From Cernens ardua (GTDB lineage Bacteria; Pseudomonadota; Gammaproteobacteria; Pseudomonadales; Halomonadaceae): 64,000 nt of DNA. Numbering within the stretch: position 1 is the first letter of the stretch; each line of letters starts with the position of its first letter. Where the stretch lies: assembly GCF_051251085.1 (NCBI RefSeq), contig NZ_JBPCZH010000003.1, positions 272,523 to 336,522 on the forward strand, read 5' to 3'. The position numbers and the translations under genes are program-made. Below, in pieces: positions 1 to 9,377 of the stretch. The notes beneath the pieces were generated by a model. It made no database searches and had not been told where the DNA came from. It saw only the letters and a program-made list of their open reading frames with translations.

Positions 1-683
1 GCGCCCTGTTAGGGTGTAATGCAGGCACACTCGACGTTGCACGCTTGAAAGGGATTCACATGGCCATGAAATCGGGCATGATTGCTGCGGATACTCTGCT
101 GAATGCAACTGAAGAGAATTATTCTGCTTCACTCGGGCTAAATAACCTGAACACCAATTGGGCAAATAGCTGGGCGGGGAAAGAGCATGCGAGAGGCAAG
201 GGATTCAATTCAGCCCTGCACAAGCTTGGCCCGTTAGCAGGAGGAGCCTGGAACCTTGCCAATCAATGGCTGGGGGGTAAACTACCGACCTTCCGCGACG
301 ATACACCGGATCATGCTTCTCTTCAGACAGTGGATGAAGTTGAGCGTATCCACTATCCACGCCCAGATAATACGTTAAGTTTCGATCGAGCTTCGTCGGT
401 ACAACTTGCTAATGTCTACTATGAAGAGAACCAGCCATCACATTTGATACTGAAGGATAGCTCAATCCCCATTAGAGATAATTTACCACGTTATGGAGAG
501 CCAGCCACGCGCTATTGCCCAGCAGGGGTATACGAGGTTCTTGATGAGAGCGATGGTCCGGTATTCAGAATAAACTTCCAGAACTGTATCCAATGCAAGA
601 CCTGCGACATCAAGGATCCTGCACAAAATATTATATGGACACCGGCTGAAGGTGGTAATGGCCCGCATTACGGCGATATGTGA
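1..683 (+). CDS. Electron transfer flavoprotein-ubiquinone oxidoreductase, C-terminal part (5' end outside window)
   Basis: The frame is open from the left edge (codons in phase with base 3) to TGA at 681-683, so only the last ~227 residues are present. The segment with LKGIHMAMKSGMIAAD is the conserved FAD/quinone-domain region of ETF-QO. The C-terminus carries the 4Fe-4S ferredoxin-like motif CPAGVYEV followed by CIQCKTCDIKDPAQNI, the hallmark of the family. ETF-QO is a membrane-associated enzyme that passes electrons from reduced ETF to ubiquinone. The genes for both ETF subunits lie 1 kb downstream in the opposite (convergent) orientation, which supports the call. A TTG at 45 is not the real start, because homology continues upstream of it. 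Confidence 0.93.
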   Translation, partial: ALLGCNAGTLDVARLKGIHMAMKSGMIAADTLLNATEENYSASLGLNNLNTNWANSWAGKEHARGKGFNSALHKLGPLAGGAWNLANQWLGGKLPTFRDDTPDHASLQTVDEVERIHYPRPDNTLSFDRASSVQLANVYYEENQPSHLILKDSSIPIRDNLPRYGEPATRYCPAGVYEVLDESDGPVFRINFQNCIQCKTCDIKDPAQNIIWTPAEGGNGPHYGDM

Positions 684-738
684 TCTTCCTGTTGGTCAGG
701 TCAAGGTTCTTGAACGTATTGAGGGAGTATCCGTTTTA

Positions 739-1059
739 TTAATAACCGTAAGCATGCACCAATAAAAAATAAAGTGCGCTAATACTATGGCTATGCATCA
801 GCGTGGCAAGATTACAAAGGCAAAGTAGCAATGCTGCCAGTAATGAAATTTTCTGATGCATACGAGCGACAATGCCCAATGCCAGTGTATGTGACAGTGC
901 CGCTACAACCAACGGTAAATAGCCAAACTCAAGGCTGCTCGCTAATACGAAGGGAACCACTATTTCGAATACTAAAATAGTGCCCCATGAAGTCATGTGC
1001 CTAACTGCGCCCATTAAAACCGTTCCCAGGCGTTGAAATAAAGACCAAGCATAAACCAT
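739..1059 (-). CDS. Possible small hydrophobic membrane protein, unrecognised
   Basis: A 106-codon reading frame encodes a very hydrophobic protein with about three predicted membrane spans: near residues 28-45, 48-65 and 70-85. No family is recognised. The ATG at 1059 has no good Shine-Dalgarno sequence, and the gene would lie convergent to the ETF-QO gene and upstream of nothing obvious. Its favour rests only on the hydrophobic periodicity and on otherwise empty flanking DNA. It could equally be a chance frame. Confidence 0.3.
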   Translation of the reverse strand: MVYAWSLFQRLGTVLMGAVRHMTSWGTILVFEIVVPFVLASSLEFGYLPLVVAALSHTLALGIVARMHQKISLLAALLLCLCNLATLMHSHSISALYFLLVHAYGY

Positions 1060-1295
1060 AGCCCATGATTCCGCGATGCCACCTCACAAAAGATTCATGT
1101 GAAAGAGGTATCGTTTGAACTTTATTGGTTACTTTTTGTGAACGTTACACATTAGGTGAATACCATGTAGTAGGTGACATTTTACACATAACGTTTTAGC
1201 ATTATGTTACGCCGATTTAATAAGCAAATTGCGGGGCGTGCCAACACTATTTGGTCAGCACCAAATGGTTATAAATTCCGCTAAAGCCGCTTTCC

Positions 1296-1307
1296 GGAGA
1301 GCTCTCC
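1296..1307. repeat. 12-bp perfect palindrome upstream of the 1342 gene
   Basis: GGAGAGCTCTCC lies 35 bp before the ATG at 1342, flanked by CC and CGG. It could be an operator or an mRNA hairpin in the 5' leader. No known regulator site is recognised. Confidence 0.3.
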
Positions 1308-1341
1308 CGGCAAGCTCATCGGAACAGGATGTCTGGATATA

Positions 1342-1674
1342 ATGAAACCGTCTCCCTACTTTTCCAATACTTATCATTCGACAGGCGTTCAGCACTCCGT
1401 GCTCCTGTATGGTAATGACATTTCAGAACTTACTCCGCAGCTGGCACGTTGGCAGCGTAGCAATCGCATTTCTTCCGATAATATAGATGTTATCTCGATT
1501 TCTTCTCATGAAGGGCTAAAAGAAGCTCTTCAAAATGTCGATACTCCTACCTTCATGCGTTATAGCTTTGCCATCTGTCAGCCAGAAAGTGCCGAACATC
1601 TCGTGGAACTTGTTGGCTATATGACCTGCATCGCGCATGAAGCCCTGTTTTTACGCGCCACAAAAAACTCATAA
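1342..1674 (+). CDS. Hypothetical protein, 110 aa
   Basis: No family is recognised. The protein is soluble in composition, with no signal peptide or membrane segment. It starts MKPSPYFSNTYHS and has a mixed alpha/beta-looking sequence. The GAACAGGA stretch about 12 bases before the ATG is only a modest ribosome site. It ends 16 bp from the end of etfA, to which it is convergent. Codon use looks like the neighbouring genes and the frame fills the gap, so it is probably real. No function is proposed. Confidence 0.55.
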   Translation: MKPSPYFSNTYHSTGVQHSVLLYGNDISELTPQLARWQRSNRISSDNIDVISISSHEGLKEALQNVDTPTFMRYSFAICQPESAEHLVELVGYMTCIAHEALFLRATKNS

Positions 1675-1690
1675 TGCCACTGCTATCACA

Positions 1691-2632
1691 TTAAAGTTTT
1701 TTTGTAAGCTCAGGTACAATCTCGAAAAGATCCCCTACCAACCCGTAATCCGCGTTCGCAAATATAGGTGCCTCTTCATCCTGATTGATAGCGACCACAA
1801 TTTTAGCCCCTTGCATGCCTGCCAGATGCTGTACAGCGCCTGAGATACCCACGGCAATATAGAGGTCAGGCGCAACGACCTTACCCGTTTGCCCCACCTG
1901 AGCATCATTTGGAACATAGCCAGCATCGACTGCCGCACGGGATGCCCCTACCGCACCATTGAGTTTGTCAGCCAATTGCTCAATCAGAGCAAAATTTTCC
2001 TTGCTGCCCACACCACGACCACCACTAACCACCACGCGGGCAGTCGTCAAATCGGGACGATCACTCTCGTCATAGACCGCTGAAACAACCTGTACCCCCA
2101 ATGTTTCACCTACTGGCTGAACAGCGTCGATACTTGCAGGAGCCTGCTCATCCACAGGATTGAATGCCGTTGGACGCACGGTCAAAACCTGTATAGGTGC
2201 GCCGTTGCGAACCGTAGCTATCAGGGACCCTGCATAGATAGGCCGTTTGTAAGTCGATTCATCAACGATGGATACGATATCCGAGACCTGGCTTACCCCC
2301 AACAACGCAGCTGCCCGAGGAAGAATATCCTTGCCTTCACTGGAAGCAGCCGCCAATACATGGGTAAATTGTTTGCCTTGGTCAGCGAGTGTGGCTGCAA
2401 CGGGGGCAGCGGTCATCCCTTCATAGCGTTGGTCTTCTGCCACCAATACAGATGAAACACCTGATAAACGTGCGGCTTGTTGTGCTACATCAGCAATATC
2501 GGAACCTACAACCAATGCCTGAATGTTCGAATCCTGAGTTAATTCAGCCAACTGCTGAGCGGCCGCCATAACACGCGCATTGGAAGCAGCCAATTTGCCG
2601 TGATGATGTTCAATCAATACTAAAATACTCAT
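1691..2632 (-). CDS. etfA: Electron transfer flavoprotein alpha subunit
   Basis: The protein has 313 residues, the usual length for EtfA. The N-terminal half is the ETF alpha/beta fold (MSILVLIEHHHGKLAASNARV). The C-terminal FAD-binding domain shows VVSGGRGVGSKENF and the signature LYIAVGISGAVQHLAGMQ followed by VAINQDEEAPIF. EtfA binds the FAD that receives electrons from acyl-CoA and other dehydrogenases and passes them to ETF-QO in the membrane. The start overlaps the etfB stop by four bases (ATGA), so the pair is translationally coupled. Confidence 0.96.
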   Translation of the reverse strand: MSILVLIEHHHGKLAASNARVMAAAQQLAELTQDSNIQALVVGSDIADVAQQAARLSGVSSVLVAEDQRYEGMTAAPVAATLADQGKQFTHVLAAASSEGKDILPRAAALLGVSQVSDIVSIVDESTYKRPIYAGSLIATVRNGAPIQVLTVRPTAFNPVDEQAPASIDAVQPVGETLGVQVVSAVYDESDRPDLTTARVVVSGGRGVGSKENFALIEQLADKLNGAVGASRAAVDAGYVPNDAQVGQTGKVVAPDLYIAVGISGAVQHLAGMQGAKIVVAINQDEEAPIFANADYGLVGDLFEIVPELTKKL

Positions 2633-3387
2633 GAAATCACCTTATCGACAGTTTTAAGCTGATCAATCAATGCATCCACAGAGGGCAGAAGATTGGCCCC
2701 TGAACGTTGTTCGGGTTCCTCAATTGCGAGAATATCCAACTGATGTATCAACTCGATATTCAACTCATCCAGAGGCCGTACCTCTATCGTTTTCTTACGT
2801 GCTTTCATGATGTCGGGCAATCGCGCATAACGCGGTCCATTCAGGCGTAAATCTGTCGTAATGACAGCAGGTAGAGGTAATTGAAGTGTTTCCAGCCCGC
2901 CATCCACTTCACGGACAACCCGAATATTTTCACTGTTTTCATCAAAGGTGACTTGCGAGGCAAAGGTCGCCTGGGGCCAGTTCAACAACCCGGCCAGCAT
3001 CTGACCTACCTGATTATCATCGCTATCAATGGCCTGCTTGCCCAATAATACAATGGCAGGCTCTTCCTGATGAACCAGGCCTGTCAGGATGCGTGCGATT
3101 GATAATGGGTCGAGGGTATTTTCGCTTTCTATCAAAATCGCGCGATCAGCCCCCACTGCCAGGGAAGCGCGCAGCTGCTCTTGAGTTTCACTCCCCCCGA
3201 TAGAGACGGTCACAACCTCATCGGCTATCCCCTGCTCCTTTAAACGAACAGCTTCTTCGAGCGCAATTTCGCAGAATGGGTTGATCGCCATGGTAGCGCT
3301 GGCAGCTTCAACACTCCTGCCATCCTTACCTGGCCGTACTCGTACAGCGTGATCAATAACACGCTTGATCGGCACGATAATCTTCAT
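2629..3387 (-). CDS. etfB: Electron transfer flavoprotein beta subunit
   Basis: The protein has 252 residues and begins MKIIVPIKRVIDHAVRVR, the typical EtfB start. It contains the conserved INPFCEIALEEAVRLKEQG and the AMP-binding region ending in LLGKQAIDSDDNQVGQMLAG. EtfB binds structural AMP and docks partner dehydrogenases. It is the first gene of the etfBA operon. AAGGA lies about seven bases before the ATG. The beta-oxidation or amino-acid catabolic dehydrogenases it serves are not in the window. Confidence 0.96.
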   Translation of the reverse strand: MKIIVPIKRVIDHAVRVRPGKDGRSVEAASATMAINPFCEIALEEAVRLKEQGIADEVVTVSIGGSETQEQLRASLAVGADRAILIESENTLDPLSIARILTGLVHQEEPAIVLLGKQAIDSDDNQVGQMLAGLLNWPQATFASQVTFDENSENIRVVREVDGGLETLQLPLPAVITTDLRLNGPRYARLPDIMKARKKTIEVRPLDELNIELIHQLDILAIEEPEQRSGANLLPSVDALIDQLKTVDKVIS

Positions 3388-3527
3388 TCAAATATCCTTT
3401 TTACATCCATGAACCGATAATCAAGGCACTCTAGCACCCCACCAAATGACATGAAATGCGTAATCAGCGCTGATGTTCCATCTCAAAGTTTATCGGCCTG
3501 AGCGGCTGACAAAGATCAGCGAAAACA

Positions 3528-4169
3528 TCACTTCTTCGGTTCAACCGCTTTGTCATTAAGGGTATACAAGCCAGTAAGGCTCGCTTTCCCCAGCACATTC
3601 ACTTGATCTAGTGCAACCAATACGTTCTGACTAGTGGGTGCGCCTTCTACGGGCAAATGTTTGGCATCGATGGCATACACCGTGAAGGTATAACGATGCA
3701 CCAGCTCATCATTCCAGGGGGGGCATGGACCATCGTAACCGAAATAGGTACCTGCCATATCAGGGTTACCCGCCATAAAATCCGTATAGTTATTGATACC
3801 ATGCTGGAAACCTTGCGGTGCCTCTGGGCCCTCTTTTCCTTTTAGGGTGACACCGTTTGATTGAGCTCCTTCTTCGATACTCTGTACATTGGCGGGGATA
3901 TTCCATAGCAACCAGTGATAAAAATCGACACGAGGCAGTGAGGCAGAAATGACTTTCCCCTCCTGATTAACATCGTCAATAACACTGGGGACATCCGGAT
4001 CATGGCACAAGATCACAAACGATTCGGTTCCTTCTGGTATATCGCTCCAGGCAAGCTGTGGATTGCGGTCGCTGGACAGAGCAAAGTGATTTTTCGTATC
4101 GGGAACGGCAAAAGCCAGTGGACCGGGGATATACTCACCTTCGGAAAAGTTGTGGCTGGTCAGCTTCAT
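3528..4169 (-). CDS. YbhB/YbcL-family (PEBP-like) protein
   Basis: This is a 213-residue member of the phosphatidylethanolamine-binding-protein family. Diagnostic segments are ILCHDPDVPS (anion-binding loop), HWLLWNIP and YFGYDGPCPPWNDELVHRYTF. Members are cytosolic (some periplasmic) and of unclear function. No signal peptide is visible here. AGGAG sits six bases before the ATG at 4169. It stands alone between etfBA and the cold-shock gene. It is about 30-50 residues longer than the E. coli YbhB/YbcL proteins, owing to insertions around residues 60-80 and 105-120. Confidence 0.9.
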   Translation of the reverse strand: MKLTSHNFSEGEYIPGPLAFAVPDTKNHFALSSDRNPQLAWSDIPEGTESFVILCHDPDVPSVIDDVNQEGKVISASLPRVDFYHWLLWNIPANVQSIEEGAQSNGVTLKGKEGPEAPQGFQHGINNYTDFMAGNPDMAGTYFGYDGPCPPWNDELVHRYTFTVYAIDAKHLPVEGAPTSQNVLVALDQVNVLGKASLTGLYTLNDKAVEPKK

Positions 4170-4572
4170 TGAAAACTCCTTTAAAAGGCAAAACCCTGAC
4201 AGGCAAACCGGGTAAAATATAAAATGATGTATCTATGGTAATTTTGCCGGGCAGGAAGATAAAGAAAATAAAAGCAGGAAACACTCAACTACATTCACAT
4301 GTTCAGCACTAAAAAAGCGAAAATTACTGTCTAATTTATGACAAACATACAACAAATGTATTAAATATTGGCTTTTTGTGCATTTGATGCTTGACGGTAT
4401 GCCTTCCAAGGGGCAGGATGCTAATCAGGTTACAAGAATTATTCAGCAAGACCTCGGAAATCCACTTTGGATTCCCGAAATTGGGTGAATATCCTTGTCG
4501 GCCTTATCACTCGGGTAACACCCGGCATTATGCAAAGAAACAAGCGCTTTATGCGTGACTAAGGAACATCGA
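4170..4572. promoter_or_regulatory. 403-bp gap: divergent promoters and probable long cold-shock leader
   Basis: The PEBP gene (left, reverse) and the cold-shock gene (right, forward) diverge from this gap. The middle is AT-rich. The last ~120 bases are less so and contain a GC-containing inverted segment around 4500-4535. Long structured 5' leaders are usual for cspA-type genes, so a leader is inferred here. No exact promoter can be fixed by eye. Confidence 0.4.
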
Positions 4573-4776
4573 ATGGCAACTGGTACTGTCAAATGGTTTA
4601 ACGACGCCAAAGGCTTCGGCTTCATTTCTCCGGACGACGGCGGTGATGATCTGTTTGCCCACTTCTCCGAAATTCAGGCTGATGGCTTTAAATCCCTCCA
4701 GGATGGTCAGAAAGTCTCTTTCGACGTGACTCAAGGTCGTAAAGGCCTGCAGGCATCCAACATCAAACCGATCTAA
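4573..4776 (+). CDS. CspA-family cold-shock protein
   Basis: The 67-residue single cold-shock domain starts MATGTVKWFNDAKGFGFISP. It has RNP1 (KGFGFI) and RNP2-like (DLFAHF) nucleic-acid-binding motifs and ends in the usual NIKPI. These proteins bind single-stranded RNA/DNA and melt RNA secondary structure. An in-frame GTG at 4555 gives a longer frame, but the ATG at 4573 is preceded by AAGGA at the proper distance and matches the family N-terminus. A strong terminator follows. Confidence 0.96.
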   Translation: MATGTVKWFNDAKGFGFISPDDGGDDLFAHFSEIQADGFKSLQDGQKVSFDVTQGRKGLQASNIKPI

Positions 4777-4816
4777 CTTCCTCGCTGCTTTAGCAGCCGG
4801 ATGACAGATTCTATAG

Positions 4817-4847
4817 AAACAGTCCGTTTATAACGGACTGTTTTTTT
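4817..4847 (+). terminator. Rho-independent terminator after the cold-shock gene
   Basis: A 12-bp perfect stem (AAACAGTCCGTT / AACGGACTGTTT) with a TAT loop runs into a T7 tract. It lies 40 bp after the cold-shock stop codon. Confidence 0.93.
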
Positions 4848-4959
4848 ATGCATTCTGTTTATTATCTTTGGCCAGCACGCTCCAACAAACGTATTTCTTA
4901 CTAAGCGCTACCTACTGCCATAAGCAGCTTGCCTGTTATTTTCTTCCCGGACTTCTCAA

Positions 4960-7335
4960 TCAGGACGATAATTGCCACCATACCGGTAATAGCGCCCGGA
5001 TATTGGATTCGGCAAAGCGATCATCAATCAGCCATAACTGGCCAATATCCTGTTCACTACGAATGACTCGACCCGCCGCCTGAATCACCTTTGTCATCCC
5101 CGGATACAGATACGCAAAGCGATAGCCCATGTCGCCAGCACCAGACACTTGGCCCGCGTTCCACCCTCTATCTTCTGAAGCATTCGCTCCAAACAGGGAG
5201 GTTAGCTGTTCCTTCAACGCCTGATTGAAAGGATTAAATTGGGGAAGTCCCAATGTCGCAACAAAAGCGCCCACCAATCGATTACCGGGTAAATCTATTC
5301 CCTCTCCGAATACTCCCCCCAGTACCGCGAATCCAATACCCACACCGTCTTGCTCGAAACGATTAATGAAATCACGTCGGGCTGTTTCATCCATATAACG
5401 ATGCTGTTTCCATACAGGAATCGTCGGCGCGGCAGTTTCCAAATACTCAGCTACTTGCTGGAGATAATCAAAACTGCTGAAGAAAGCTAGATAATTACCC
5501 TGTTGCTGTTCGAAAGCATACTGAATCAACGTCGCTATCGGCTGAATGGAAGAGTGACGATCCCGATAACGTGTCGAGATATTTCGAACAAGGTGTACCT
5601 TTAACTGGCTCGATTTGAAGGGTGAATCAATCTCTTTCCAAACCGTATCAGTCGGCAATCCAAGTAACAGCCGATAATATTCGCCTGTTATCAGCGTGGC
5701 GGAAAACAGTACCGAGGTATGTGTTGCCTCAAAACGGGGTGCAAGATAAGGCGCGGGCACATTGTTTTTGAGCCTCAAGACCGGATAACGCTCATCCCTG
5801 CGTGAATATTCAACTTCATACTGGAAGAAGCGCGGGTCATGTATTTCATGAACGCGCAGGAAATGCAGCATTTCCAGATAAAGGGACATCAACCCCGAAT
5901 CCAGAGGCTGATCAGGTTGGTCAGCCAGTCGCTCGCCTATACGCGCCGTAAGAGAAAGCATCTCTGAAATAAGCGCCGATGGCATTTGAGGTAGTAACCC
6001 GGCCTTTTCAGGTTTCCCGTGTTGAGATGTGCTGTTGGGTGTTCCATTGCCGAGCTCTACCTGTACAGACTCACGTAATATTTTCAGTAACCGTTGAAAG
6101 CTACGTGCAAACCCCTTGGGAGCCTCCCGTGCCACTTGTTTGATGGCATATCCACTGAGTTCCGCCGAGAACATGAGCCGACCACGTTCCACCATGTTAT
6201 GCGCTTCGTCCAATAGCGTTGCAACGCGCCAGTTCAGTTGCCGGGACAGCGCAAAGAGCATACCGCCAAGCCCAAAGTAGTGGTTATAGTCGCCAACTGA
6301 AACATCGGCCCAACGAGCCATCTCCTGACCGAAATAATAAGGGCAAATATCTGACTTGAGCGCAATGGCACGCAGGGTTGCCGCATCCAGCACAGCGCCT
6401 TTCAACTGAACGTATCTGACAGCCACTTTCCTTGCCTGAGGCACGCGATCGTAAAAACCCCTGGCGAGCGGGCAACTCTCCCCATGACAGGCCAGGTCGG
6501 GATGTTCACAACTCCGCTCACGCGCAATCAACTCGACACCACGAATCTTTTCCTGAGCGAACAACCCTTGATTGATCATATCAAGAGCATCAATCGCCAA
6601 CTGTCGACCCGTTGTTTTTGCAGTAAGAAAAAAAATACGATCAAGACGGCTGTCAGGCATCGCCTTGAGTAAGGGAAAAAGTGTTCCGAGCGTTTTACCC
6701 AGGCCCGTAGGCGCCTGCAACATCAAGGTACGTTGAAGTCTGGCTGCCTTGTATACCGATTCAGCCAGATCCCTCTGCCCCTGCCTGAAGGCCGGTTTTG
6801 GGAAAGCAAGTATGTTCAATGCTTCTGTACGTTTCGAAACATGCGCCGCTTCCTGCCGAGCCCACATCAGAAATTTCTTGCACAGTGAATTGAAAAAAAT
6901 TTCCAAAGACTGGCGTGAGTATTTTTCAACCAACGGGGTTTCACGTTCCCGATCGACATCGAAATAAATGAGTGCCAGTTCTATGTTTTCAAGGCCAAAA
7001 TGCTCACAAGCCAGAAAGCCATACACTTTAAGCTGCGCCCAGTGTAAAACACGATGGTTTGCAGGTTGGCGCTCCAGCAATCCACGATGTGTCTTTACTT
7101 CTTCGAGGCGTTTTTTGCGAGGATCATAGCCGTCTGCCCGACCACTTATTTGTAAATCGTCGAACTCTCCTTTTAGAGGAAGCTCACTCATGTATTCGTC
7201 ATCTCGACGAGACGCTACCAGGGCATGACCTTCGATCCCTTCGAGCGCAGTAGGGGACGGCGTAAAGCGCAGGTCGAGGTCCCCCTCCTTGGCGACAAAC
7301 TCGCAAAGCGCTCTGACGGCGATACGAAAGCCCAC
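4960..7335 (-). CDS. Rad3/XPD-family (DinG-like) DNA helicase with N-terminal PD-(D/E)XK nuclease domain
   Basis: The protein has 791 residues. Residues ~1-170 look like a PD-(D/E)XK (Cas4-like) nuclease, with SGRADG (D68), EVKT (E79, K81) and QLKVYG. The superfamily 2 helicase follows, with Walker A APTGLGKT (K214) and four cysteines C276, C283, C288 and C331 spaced like an XPD iron-sulphur cluster. The DEAH box lies at 376-379, and C-terminal motifs include GFAVLGGVFGEGIDLPG and QAAGRVIRSEQDIG. It starts with GTG at 7335, whose G is shared with the TAG stop of the upstream FAN1-like gene, so the two are coupled. The likely role is 5'-3' unwinding in DNA repair together with that nuclease. 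Confidence 0.9.
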   Translation of the reverse strand: MGFRIAVRALCEFVAKEGDLDLRFTPSPTALEGIEGHALVASRRDDEYMSELPLKGEFDDLQISGRADGYDPRKKRLEEVKTHRGLLERQPANHRVLHWAQLKVYGFLACEHFGLENIELALIYFDVDRERETPLVEKYSRQSLEIFFNSLCKKFLMWARQEAAHVSKRTEALNILAFPKPAFRQGQRDLAESVYKAARLQRTLMLQAPTGLGKTLGTLFPLLKAMPDSRLDRIFFLTAKTTGRQLAIDALDMINQGLFAQEKIRGVELIARERSCEHPDLACHGESCPLARGFYDRVPQARKVAVRYVQLKGAVLDAATLRAIALKSDICPYYFGQEMARWADVSVGDYNHYFGLGGMLFALSRQLNWRVATLLDEAHNMVERGRLMFSAELSGYAIKQVAREAPKGFARSFQRLLKILRESVQVELGNGTPNSTSQHGKPEKAGLLPQMPSALISEMLSLTARIGERLADQPDQPLDSGLMSLYLEMLHFLRVHEIHDPRFFQYEVEYSRRDERYPVLRLKNNVPAPYLAPRFEATHTSVLFSATLITGEYYRLLLGLPTDTVWKEIDSPFKSSQLKVHLVRNISTRYRDRHSSIQPIATLIQYAFEQQQGNYLAFFSSFDYLQQVAEYLETAAPTIPVWKQHRYMDETARRDFINRFEQDGVGIGFAVLGGVFGEGIDLPGNRLVGAFVATLGLPQFNPFNQALKEQLTSLFGANASEDRGWNAGQVSGAGDMGYRFAYLYPGMTKVIQAAGRVIRSEQDIGQLWLIDDRFAESNIRALLPVWWQLSS

Positions 7336-9377
7336 TAGGTTTTATCCTTCTGTGGTAAGCCCTTCTCCATTGCACCTATAGTGGCAGTTGAAGCATGATG
7401 CCCAAATTCCTCTGAGGCAGGGGCAATATTCTCTGCGCAATCGGTCAATTCAGCAGTTAGTGTGGGTGGCGTACATTCCTCGTCTTCAATCCAACTTACC
7501 CAGCAGACCTCTATAGGAAAGTCATGTTCCCGTCCATAGGCAATCAGCCGCCGTTGGTTGTCCTGCAAGCGGTCACCCGGTCCTTTCACCTCAATCATTC
7601 GGTATCTCTGTTCATCCGGCCAGAACTGGATAAGATCCGGGAAACCGGTACGGTTATGTTTCAGATCCTGAATCATCCATTGAAACCAGACGAAAAGATG
7701 CTCGGCAGGGATACAGGTCAATGCCTCTGTGATAAGCGATTCACTCAATGCAGCCCAGAAGACGAAAGGGGAAAGAACGCCCTGCTTTTGATGGAAACAA
7801 TCCAGGATGATCGCCGTGTAACGCCCATCCCGCAGGGACGCAAACCCTTCATCAAAAAGAGGCTTACGCTTCTCGATAAAATCAGGGCGAAAGAGGTCAA
7901 CAGGTCCATTATGAAAAGGATGAAAAAAGGCGCCTTGTATAGGCGCATAAATAGCCTTCCAAAAAAGCAGTCCAAAGAGTGCATTCATCAAAAGATTTTC
8001 AACGTAAAAAACTGGCCCTTTTGGCTCACTCAATGCGGTAGCAACGGCCTGTTCGACAGAGGAGTGCTGTCTTGATTGCAGCTTGAAGGAGATGTCATCA
8101 ATCTCCGAGGAACGTGTTTTTCTTTTAGCATCGACGAGAAGTGAGCGCCTACTGACATCATGACTATTATTCATGGGCTCCTTAACCTCCCGCGTGGGTT
8201 CTCCAAAGCGCTTGACCAGGCGTGTATAAATACGCCCCAACTGTTGCTCTTCTATCTGATTCAAAGGCAATTTCATGGCAACACACACGCGCTCGTAAGC
8301 TTCTTCCTTACGGTGAAGACGTTCCAATAAACGTAACCATTTCACTTTCGCACCCGGTGCGTCACATTGCGCATACAGAAATAGTGAATACTCACATGCA
8401 TTATACTTGGCAGCGGCTTCCGCATATTTGAAAAGGACTCGCTGGCGTCGCTGGTCAATCCATTCCACTGTAATTGGTGTCAGTAATACCCTCTGGATAA
8501 CCCAATGGTCCACAGAAGCGTGAGTTGCCCTCAAATAATCCAGCACATCCAGACCGGGCATGGAGATTACTTCATCCGAATCCAATGCGACGCTACCCAT
8601 CTCAACTTTTCGATCGACACTGTGACCATCGTATGAGTAACGTGCCGATGAAGCCCCCTCCTCCTCCACCGGCCATCTATCCAACAGTGAGCGTTTACTT
8701 TCTTCCAGAATCTCATTCAGATACAGACGTACCGCATACACACGCATGTAGGCTTCAATATCTTCACGTTCATGAAAACCGCGGGAGTGCTGGTCAAAGT
8801 CGACTGATTCATAAGTGCTAAGGCCCAAGTCAGCCAGCACAAATTCGGAAAAATCCTGGCGCATATTGCCGAAAAAAATCAGCCTGAGATATTCATACAG
8901 GGATGAATCAAGCAGCTTGATCACATGTTCATCGAAATCCGGAGCCCATTCCTCAAATGGTTGACTCTTCGAGTACATACCTTCCAGAGAGGCCATCCAT
9001 TGGGCTTTCGTAACACCTTTTTCCACAGGTAGAAATTTTTCCAATTCATCGCGCCGAAACAGCACAAAAAGTTCAGCGAGTGAAAGATCGGGAGTACAGC
9101 TCACTAATCCCGCAGATACAAGTTCACGAACTGTTTCTGCAAGGGGTTTGTCATTGGCTATTTCAGGATATGAAAGTTTCCCCAGTCGAAAAAACTTGCC
9201 TTTACGCATAATGAGGCGAACCAGCAGTGCCTGTGCGGGCCCGGACAACTGGCGAAACTGACTGATAAATACACGTTCGGGGATATTCAGGAGATCATCG
9301 TAACGCGTTGATATCCAATCAATCAGGTACTGGAAATTATCCAGATAATAGAGAGGGTCAATATCCGGATGACTCAT
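7335..9377 (-). CDS. FAN1-like VRR-NUC domain nuclease
   Basis: The protein has 680 residues and starts with the bacterial FAN1 N-terminal signature DPLYYLDNFQYLIDW, followed by ALLVRLIMRKGKFFR. The C-terminal VRR-NUC catalytic domain (~residues 540-630) has GFPDLIQFW (D581) and IEVKGPGDRLQDNQ (E596, K598), the complete PD-(D/E)XK set. FAN1 is a structure-specific 5' flap endonuclease/exonuclease that unhooks interstrand crosslinks. Bacterial FAN1 proteins have been studied in Pseudomonas. The last ~50 residues after the catalytic domain are low-complexity and probably not conserved. AAGG precedes the ATG. The downstream helicase overlaps it by one base. Confidence 0.9.
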   Translation of the reverse strand: MSHPDIDPLYYLDNFQYLIDWISTRYDDLLNIPERVFISQFRQLSGPAQALLVRLIMRKGKFFRLGKLSYPEIANDKPLAETVRELVSAGLVSCTPDLSLAELFVLFRRDELEKFLPVEKGVTKAQWMASLEGMYSKSQPFEEWAPDFDEHVIKLLDSSLYEYLRLIFFGNMRQDFSEFVLADLGLSTYESVDFDQHSRGFHEREDIEAYMRVYAVRLYLNEILEESKRSLLDRWPVEEEGASSARYSYDGHSVDRKVEMGSVALDSDEVISMPGLDVLDYLRATHASVDHWVIQRVLLTPITVEWIDQRRQRVLFKYAEAAAKYNACEYSLFLYAQCDAPGAKVKWLRLLERLHRKEEAYERVCVAMKLPLNQIEEQQLGRIYTRLVKRFGEPTREVKEPMNNSHDVSRRSLLVDAKRKTRSSEIDDISFKLQSRQHSSVEQAVATALSEPKGPVFYVENLLMNALFGLLFWKAIYAPIQGAFFHPFHNGPVDLFRPDFIEKRKPLFDEGFASLRDGRYTAIILDCFHQKQGVLSPFVFWAALSESLITEALTCIPAEHLFVWFQWMIQDLKHNRTGFPDLIQFWPDEQRYRMIEVKGPGDRLQDNQRRLIAYGREHDFPIEVCWVSWIEDEECTPPTLTAELTDCAENIAPASEEFGHHASTATIGAMEKGLPQKDKT

